Assembly: GCA_017396145.1 (NCBI GenBank) | Contig: JAFQMS010000035.1 | Location: forward strand, 1 to 58,592 | Length of the DNA stretch: 58,592 nucleotides | Reading direction: 5' to 3' | From: Lachnospiraceae bacterium | Lineage (GTDB): Bacteria; Bacillota; Clostridia; Lachnospirales; Lachnospiraceae | Shown here: piece by piece, positions 52,868 through 58,592 of the stretch | Layout of the letters: every line of letters begins with the position of its first letter | Position numbering within the stretch: the stretch's first letter is position 1 | Notes under the pieces: model-generated | Seen by the model: the letters and a program-made list of their open reading frames with translations, nothing else | Told to the model about the DNA's origin: nothing | Database searches by the model: none | Translations under genes and position numbers: made by a program

Positions 52868-52930
52868 CTCTTAAGGAGGATGTCGGCGGTAAAAGATAGA
52901 ATAAAGTTAAAAAGTCGGCGAGAGTATGTT

Positions 52931-55273
52931 ATGAAAAGAAATGATAAGGGTTTATTAATACTATGTTTATTTAACTTTGTTATTGGACAAGTATCACTGT
53001 TTGGAATTGGTGGAGTGGGCTTGCCTTTTTTTCTTGCGGGAGTTCCTTTCTACAAATCAGGAATTGTAGCGGCATTTTTAATGCTTATGGGTTGTTATCT
53101 GGGCCAGGGTATTTCTATGGCTTTTATAAATGGAATTATTGTGTTTTGCATATTATTATGCAGATTTGTTTTTAGTAAAAAGAATCCGTTAACAACAAAT
53201 AGACTACATAATATAAAGGTATATTCTGCTATAGGAACAATTACATATATGCTTCTAGAATGGATTTATAACAAAAAAAGCATGGATATAACAGGAAACC
53301 CAAGTATGACAATAAATGCAGTGGTAAACACTTTGGCTCAAGGTATAGCCTTGTGCGGAATGATTTTTCTTTTTAATATTGGAATTAATTATATTGTTAA
53401 ATGCATGGGCATTAGAAAACCTTCTCTAGAAGAACTAATAAGTATGGTGCTAATTCTTCTTGTGAGTTTAAAAGCGGTTAATCCGTTATTTTCTGAAGTG
53501 TTTTTAGTGGAATTAACTGTGATTTTTCTACTGATTCTTATAGGTGGATACCTTTTAGGAAGTGGTGCAGGAGCATTAATTGGAGTATTAGGTGCTGTAG
53601 TATATAACATAGGGATAGACAGCCCTAATTTTGAAAAGATGCTGGTGATGACTGGAATATTTGCACTAATTGGAGGTGTGTGTGGCGCATTATGCAGTAT
53701 TCATGCTTTTTTAGGAAGCCTTGGTATGATTACTCTTGTTATGGGATTTTTTTATGTCATGGGGAGAGATGTTTCTTTAGCATATATGTTTTCTGTTAGT
53801 ACTGCCGGGGCAGGAATTTCGGGAGCGTTTTTATTTGGCATTTTCTCATTGTTTGTTACTAAGAAAGAGAAAAAGTACGAAGATAAATACGAACCTAGGG
53901 CAGCGAAATACCTCACAGCCAGAAGATTGAAAGATTATTCTATGGCTTTTGAAAGACTTTCAGAATCTTTTGAAAAAAAGGAAGAGAAGAGAGAAGTGAT
54001 GAGTAGAAATGATATGGAAAATATCTTTAGACTCTTATCGGAAAATGTATGTAATGGGTGTGAAAAAGTAGAAAACTGTTGGGGTGATAATTATTATATT
54101 ACATATGGTGATACATTAGATGTAATAGATGATGTATGGCAAAATGGCAAGTCGTCAAAGATTAGCGGTGATTTTTCTACAAAATGTAAAAGGATTGAAA
54201 CCTTTGTTATGCAAGTCGAGATGGCGGTGGAAGTAGCAAGACTAAATCTTAGGTGGCTTAATAAAATAAGAGAAACAAAGGAGGCTTTTAGAAATCAGTT
54301 CAAAGAAGTGGCATCGGTTATGGATAATGTATCTCTTATTGTAGACAAGCCAGATTATTTTTCTGTAAAAGAAAAACAAAAGATAGTAGATAATTTGGAA
54401 AGTATGGGTTTAGAAGTTAGGGATATATTTGGAGTGCCAGGACCTCATGACAGAGTAAGACTTGTTGTAGAATGTAAAACACGAATAAATGCATATATCA
54501 CCACAAAGGGGATTAAGGATGCTTTGGGTTTTGCTCTTGGAAGAGAATTTACTGTGGCAGATGGGGAAAAACTAAGTGTTGGAAGAGAGTTCTCTAATTA
54601 TTCTTTTTATGAGGCTACAAATTATAAGGTGATAACAGGAGTAGCAAGAGTTGCCAAAAGTGGAGAACGGGATAATGGAGATAATTATTCATTTACTAAT
54701 CCGGATAATGGAGAGGTTGTAATGCTTCTTTGCGACGGAATGGGAAGCGGTACAAGTGCGTCTATGCAAAGTAAAAAAGTTGTAGAACTTATGGAAAATC
54801 TTATGGAGGCGGGTTTTACATGGAAATCCGCAGTTTCATTTGTCAACTGTGTATATGCATGGGGTGAAGAAGCGGGGGATATATATTCCATGGATATTGC
54901 TTTAATTAATCTTTATACGGGAACTTGTAGTTTTGTAAAAGAAGGGGCATTTGCTACATTTATTAAAAGAAAGAACTGGGTGGAGTCCATAAGCAGTGCC
55001 AGTTTGCCTGGTGGAGTATTTGTTGGGAACCAATGGGATGTAGTTGAGAAAAAACTATACAATGGAGACTATGTAATTATGGTATCAGATGGAGTAGGAA
55101 ACAGTTTGCCTCAAGGGGAGGAGATAGAAACAATGGAAAAAATAATAAGTGAAATTGAAACAACTAATCCATCATTAATGGCAAGTAGAATAATTGAAAA
55201 ATGTGTTGAATACAATGAATATGTTGCAAATGATGATATGACGGTGTTAGTTTTGTCTATATGGAATAAATAA
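52931..55273 (+). CDS. spoIIE: Stage II sporulation protein E, PP2C-type phosphatase
   Basis: A 780-residue membrane phosphatase that dephosphorylates SpoIIAA and so activates sigma-F in the forespore. There are about ten membrane helices in the first 320 residues, a central domain with coiled segments, and a C-terminal PP2C domain with the metal-binding Asp in LLCDGMGSGTSAS, MVSDGVGNS and NDDMTVLVL. An ATG at 52880 would add 17 residues, but it touches the AGGAGG sequence and lies only a few bases past the expected transcript start. The choice at 52931 is therefore tentative. Gene order spoIIE-tilS-hpt-ftsH matches Bacillus. Confidence 0.92.
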   Translation: MKRNDKGLLILCLFNFVIGQVSLFGIGGVGLPFFLAGVPFYKSGIVAAFLMLMGCYLGQGISMAFINGIIVFCILLCRFVFSKKNPLTTNRLHNIKVYSAIGTITYMLLEWIYNKKSMDITGNPSMTINAVVNTLAQGIALCGMIFLFNIGINYIVKCMGIRKPSLEELISMVLILLVSLKAVNPLFSEVFLVELTVIFLLILIGGYLLGSGAGALIGVLGAVVYNIGIDSPNFEKMLVMTGIFALIGGVCGALCSIHAFLGSLGMITLVMGFFYVMGRDVSLAYMFSVSTAGAGISGAFLFGIFSLFVTKKEKKYEDKYEPRAAKYLTARRLKDYSMAFERLSESFEKKEEKREVMSRNDMENIFRLLSENVCNGCEKVENCWGDNYYITYGDTLDVIDDVWQNGKSSKISGDFSTKCKRIETFVMQVEMAVEVARLNLRWLNKIRETKEAFRNQFKEVASVMDNVSLIVDKPDYFSVKEKQKIVDNLESMGLEVRDIFGVPGPHDRVRLVVECKTRINAYITTKGIKDALGFALGREFTVADGEKLSVGREFSNYSFYEATNYKVITGVARVAKSGERDNGDNYSFTNPDNGEVVMLLCDGMGSGTSASMQSKKVVELMENLMEAGFTWKSAVSFVNCVYAWGEEAGDIYSMDIALINLYTGTCSFVKEGAFATFIKRKNWVESISSASLPGGVFVGNQWDVVEKKLYNGDYVIMVSDGVGNSLPQGEEIETMEKIISEIETTNPSLMASRIIEKCVEYNEYVANDDMTVLVLSIWNK

Positions 55274-55343
55274 CCTTGATTTATTGATAAATTATATGTA
55301 AAATTCTGTTATGTGGGATAAAAGCTAAGGAGAAAAGTGTGAT

Positions 55344-56867
55344 TTGACTAGTTTCGAGAAAAAAGTTTTTGAGTACATTAAAGAGAATAATATGATTGAA
55401 ACAGATGAAGTAATTGTCTTGGGATTATCAGGTGGAGCGGATAGCGTCTGCCTTTTTCGAGTGCTTGTAAAACTTGTAGATGAATACAAAAAAGAAGATA
55501 AAAGAATTAGTTTAAAAGCAGTTCATGTAAATCATATGATTCGAAAAACAGCAAAACGAGATGAAGATTTTGTAAGAAGGTTGTGTGAAGAAAACGATAT
55601 AGAACTGAGAGTGTATAATAAAGATGTTCAAGGTTACTCAAAGGATGAACATATAAGCACAGAAGAGGCTGGCAGAAAACTAAGATATGATAGTTTTTAT
55701 GAGGCAGGACAGTCATTTGTTAAGGATGAAAAGGGAAAAAGACTCACTGTTGGTGTGGCTCATAATTTGAATGATAATTCAGAAACAATATTGTTTAATA
55801 TGTTTAGAGGCAGTGGACTAAAAGGGATTGCCGGAATAGAGCCGGTAAGCACTAATCAGCAAGGAATGAGAATAATACGTCCATTACTTAAAGTTACAAG
55901 AGAAGAGATTGAGGAGTATTTGAAAGAACTTGGACAAGAATATGTAACTGACGAAACTAATTTTTCTGATGAATATACACGAAATGTAATAAGAAACAGT
56001 ATTTTACCTGTTGCAAAAGATAAGATTAATAGTAAAACGGTAGAAAACATATCTAGTGCAGGAGATTTTGTAGCCAAAGCCTATGAATATATTCAAAGTA
56101 GAGTGGATACTTACTATAAGGAATGTGCCTTAAAGGAAGATAACACAATAAGTATCGATAGAAAAAGATTTGGGGAGTTGGAGGATATAATTAAGGATGG
56201 CGTGATAAAAAAGGCCATGATAGAACTATGCGGACAGTCAAAAGACCTAACCGAATTACATGTGAAAAGTGTAAAAGAATTATTTGAAGGATATGGTAAT
56301 AAAAAAACGAATCTTCCATACAAAATGACTGCATGGCAAATATATGATAAACTATATATTGAGTTACCTTGCGACAAAGATGCCCATTTGGTACGTAATG
56401 CAGATGGTGAAAAAGAAAGTGCAAAATGTTCCAAACAGATGACACAGGTTGTTATTCCTAAAGAAGATATAGAAGAAAAAGGTGAACTTGAAGTAGTATT
56501 TATGGAAGAAAAGTATGGTTTTAAACTATATGATGTGGATAATATAAGTGAAAATGATAAAAGTTATATAAAAAAACTTATTAATGAAAAAAATTGCTAT
56601 ACTAAATGCTTTGATTATGGTAAAATAGTAGGAAGTCTTGTTTTGAGAACGAATCAAGAAGGAGATTATTTGACATATACCAAAGAAGGTTCAAGAAAGA
56701 AACTTAACAGATTATTTATTGATAATAAGATTACGCCTGAAGAAAGAAAAAAATGTACTCTTCTTGCTTGCGACAGGGAGATTATATGGATTGTTTCAGT
56801 GAGAACAGGGTGTAGTGCTTATGTGGATGAGAACACTAAGAAAGTCTTAGTTGTCAGTAAATTATAA
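55344..56867 (+). CDS. tilS: tRNA(Ile)-lysidine synthetase
   Basis: A 507-residue enzyme that converts the wobble C of tRNA-Ile(CAU) to lysidine. The PP-loop ATP motif SGGADS is at residues 29-34, and HNLNDNSETILFNMFRGSGLKGI follows, typical of TilS. TilS N- and C-terminal domains are present with substantial length. The start is TTG at 55344, about 10 bp after AAGGAGA. No ATG is available near it. hpt starts 27 bp downstream. Confidence 0.95.
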   Translation: MTSFEKKVFEYIKENNMIETDEVIVLGLSGGADSVCLFRVLVKLVDEYKKEDKRISLKAVHVNHMIRKTAKRDEDFVRRLCEENDIELRVYNKDVQGYSKDEHISTEEAGRKLRYDSFYEAGQSFVKDEKGKRLTVGVAHNLNDNSETILFNMFRGSGLKGIAGIEPVSTNQQGMRIIRPLLKVTREEIEEYLKELGQEYVTDETNFSDEYTRNVIRNSILPVAKDKINSKTVENISSAGDFVAKAYEYIQSRVDTYYKECALKEDNTISIDRKRFGELEDIIKDGVIKKAMIELCGQSKDLTELHVKSVKELFEGYGNKKTNLPYKMTAWQIYDKLYIELPCDKDAHLVRNADGEKESAKCSKQMTQVVIPKEDIEEKGELEVVFMEEKYGFKLYDVDNISENDKSYIKKLINEKNCYTKCFDYGKIVGSLVLRTNQEGDYLTYTKEGSRKKLNRLFIDNKITPEERKKCTLLACDREIIWIVSVRTGCSAYVDENTKKVLVVSKL

Positions 56868-56894
56868 AAAAATGCATTCTAGGGTGGAAACGCG

Positions 56895-57428
56895 GTGGAA
56901 AGAATAGAAGTACTTATTAGTGAAGAAAAGATAGTTGAAAGAATGAAACAGTTGGCGGATGTGATCAACAAGGATTATGAGAATCGTGAGATAAAACTCA
57001 TATGTGTTCTGAAAGGGGGAATATTTGCACTTTGTGAACTTTCAAAATACATTAAGGTTCCCGTGAAATTAGATTTTATGTGTGTTTCAAGTTATGAAGA
57101 TAACACTTCTAGTAGTGGAAGGGTTAGAATTGTTAAGGATCTTGATCAGAATATTGAAGGCGAGGATGTGTTAATTGTTGAAGATATTATAGATTCCGGC
57201 AGAACACTCACTTATTTATTTGAGATATTAAAGGCAAGAAAACCAAATAGCATAAGATTATGTACATTACTTGATAAACCGGATAGAAGAGTGCCGGAAG
57301 CTGATATTAAGGTTGATTATACAGGATTTACAATTCCAGATGAGTTTGTAGTTGGATATGGACTTGATTATGCTCAAAAGTATAGAAACCTTCCTTATAT
57401 TGGAGTGGTTAAGTTTGATGACAAATAA
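56895..57428 (+). CDS. hpt: Hypoxanthine phosphoribosyltransferase
   Basis: A 177-residue enzyme that joins hypoxanthine or guanine to PRPP. The PRPP-binding motif is VLIVEDIIDSGRTL. CVLKGGIFAL lies upstream and DKPDRRV and DEFVVGYGLDY follow, all as in HPRT. The start is GTG at 56895 behind AGGGTGGAA. Its position between tilS and ftsH is conserved across Firmicutes. Confidence 0.96.
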   Translation: MERIEVLISEEKIVERMKQLADVINKDYENREIKLICVLKGGIFALCELSKYIKVPVKLDFMCVSSYEDNTSSSGRVRIVKDLDQNIEGEDVLIVEDIIDSGRTLTYLFEILKARKPNSIRLCTLLDKPDRRVPEADIKVDYTGFTIPDEFVVGYGLDYAQKYRNLPYIGVVKFDDK

Positions 57429-57462
57429 AAAAATAATGTAATACATGTGAAAGGAGAATTAA

Positions 57463-58592
57463 ATGAACAGGTATCTGAAAGGACTTGGGTTCTATGTAAT
57501 TATGCTTGCTGTCATAGTTGCATTTACTCTTAGCTTCGGAGCAAAAAATACCAGCAAAGAGGAATATAATTACAATGATTTCTTAGAACAGGTAGAAGAT
57601 AAAGATTTTTCTGAAATTAAGATTGTCCAAAATGAAGAGGTTCCATCTGGTTATGTCCAGATAATCTCAAAGGATGAAAAAGAGACAAAAAAGGTATATG
57701 TACCGGATGTTAACAAGGTTGTAGCAGACATGGACAGATTAGAAACTGACTATGAGATGCTTGACATTCAAAGCCCAAGTTGGCTGTTGACAACACTTTT
57801 ACCATATATGCTTGCATTTATTATAGTAATTGTTTTATTTAATATATTTGCGGGCAGAAGTTCAGGTGGCGGTAGTAATTCAAAGGTGATGAATTTTGGT
57901 AAGAGCCGCGCCAGAATGAGTACAAAAGAAGACAATAATATTACATTTAACGAGGTTGCAGGTTTAAAGGAAGAAAAAGAAGACCTTGAAGAAATCGTTG
58001 ATTTCTTAAGAGAGCCATCAAAGTATATTGAACTTGGTGCAAGAATTCCAAAAGGTGTGCTTTTAGAGGGCCCACCGGGAACAGGTAAGACTTTACTTGC
58101 CAAAGCTGTTGCAGGTGAAGCGGGAGTACCATTCTTTACAATTTCCGGTTCAGATTTTGTGGAAATGTTCGTTGGTGTTGGTGCATCAAGAGTTAGAGAT
58201 CTTTTTGCAGATGCCAAGAAAAATGCACCATGTATTATTTTTATTGATGAGATAGACGCAGTAGCCAGAAAAAGAGGAACAGGTCTTGGTGGCGGACATG
58301 ATGAAAGAGAGCAGACATTAAACCAGTTGTTGGTTGAAATGGATGGTTTTGGTGCTAACGAAGGCATTATCGTTATGGCAGCAACTAACAGAGTAGATAT
58401 TCTTGATAATGCAATCCTTCGTCCAGGTAGATTTGACCGTAAGATTATGGTTGGTGCGCCGGATGTTCAGGGTAGAGAAGATATTCTTAAGATTCATGCT
58501 AAGGGTAAACCGCTAGGGGATGACGTTGAGTTAAAGCAGGTGGCAATGACAACAGCCGGATTTACAGGTGCAGACCTTGAGAACCTTATGAA
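57463..58592 (+). CDS. ftsH: ATP-dependent zinc metalloprotease FtsH, N-terminal part (runs off window)
   Basis: The first 376 codons of a membrane AAA+ protease that removes misfolded membrane and regulatory proteins. Two membrane helices are at about 8-26 and 108-130, with an external domain of about 80 residues between. The AAA domain has Walker A GPPGTGKT, Walker [10 protein letters not shown] and the second region of homology [22 protein letters not shown]. The zinc protease half lies beyond the window. AAAGGAG precedes the ATG. Confidence 0.97.
   Translation, partial: MNRYLKGLGFYVIMLAVIVAFTLSFGAKNTSKEEYNYNDFLEQVEDKDFSEIKIVQNEEVPSGYVQIISKDEKETKKVYVPDVNKVVADMDRLETDYEMLDIQSPSWLLTTLLPYMLAFIIVIVLFNIFAGRSSGGGSNSKVMNFGKSRARMSTKEDNNITFNEVAGLKEEKEDLEEIVDFLREPSKYIELGARIPKGVLLEGPPGTGKTLLAKAVAGEAGVPFFTISGSDFVEMFVGVGASRVRDLFADAKKNAPCIIFIDEIDAVARKRGTGLGGGHDEREQTLNQLLVEMDGFGANEGIIVMAATNRVDILDNAILRPGRFDRKIMVGAPDVQGREDILKIHAKGKPLGDDVELKQVAMTTAGFTGADLENLM

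Overview
The window is low-GC DNA of a spore-forming, anaerobic Firmicute, most likely a Lachnospiraceae-type clostridium. Seen: AT-rich codons, strong AGGAGG ribosome sites, a class III (oxygen-sensitive) ribonucleotide reductase with its activase, spoIIE next to tilS-hpt-ftsH as in Bacillus/Clostridium genomes, and clostridial families such as a BspA-like surface protein. The species cannot be named from sequence alone. The first gene (tuf) and the last (ftsH) are cut by the window edges.

Layout. 1-503 is the 3' end of tuf. 449-7520 is an accessory island bounded by a perfect 71-bp direct repeat of the tuf 3' end. It carries a type III restriction-modification pair (mod, res) and an AlbA_2/ATPase-type regulator, with no integrase. 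7.7-11.5 kb holds two small hypothetical genes and a two-gene signalling unit (an Hpt protein and a membrane PAS/HD-GYP/REC protein). nrdD follows (11.8-14.0 kb) under a promoter covered by two NrdR-type boxes. An ORF6N gene lies between two near-identical terminators (14.07 and 15.34 kb), then a divergent XRE regulator/BspA-like surface protein pair, then a 182-bp foldback element. 17.8-21.5 kb is a heterodimeric ABC exporter. 21.7-22.8 kb is a glycosyltransferase frameshifted in a T8 tract.

23.5-28.6 kb is a LuxR-type two-component system divergent from a three-gene ABC-2 transporter, with a palindromic operator between them. Then come an Sfp-type phosphopantetheinyl transferase, a purine permease, a HAD phosphatase, an unusual Dabb/basic-repeat/triple zinc-ribbon protein and a SulP anion transporter. 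35.7-40.2 kb is a possible 16-codon ORF followed by an M16 peptidase and an FtsX-type ABC transporter. dut and nrdG (40.2-41.3 kb) are nucleotide genes on the opposite strand. 42.2-45.8 kb is a YtrA-type GntR regulator with an ABC transporter and a clear self-operator. 45.9-52.6 kb holds purine salvage (punA plus amidohydrolase), asnB, a HAD phosphatase and an unknown membrane protein. tRNA-Met, spoIIE (with a Spo0A-style long-spacer promoter), tilS, hpt and ftsH close the window.

Themes. Nucleotide metabolism recurs (nrdD, nrdG, dut, purine permease, punA, amidohydrolase, hpt). Envelope stress or export modules recur (four ABC systems, two with their own regulators). Two accessory insertions sit at the 3' ends of housekeeping genes, each bracketed by a duplicated gene end or terminator. 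The best candidates for something undescribed are the tuf-targeted island, the duplicated-terminator ORF6N cassette, the foldback element, the short ORF/M16/FtsX operon and the Dabb/zinc-ribbon protein.
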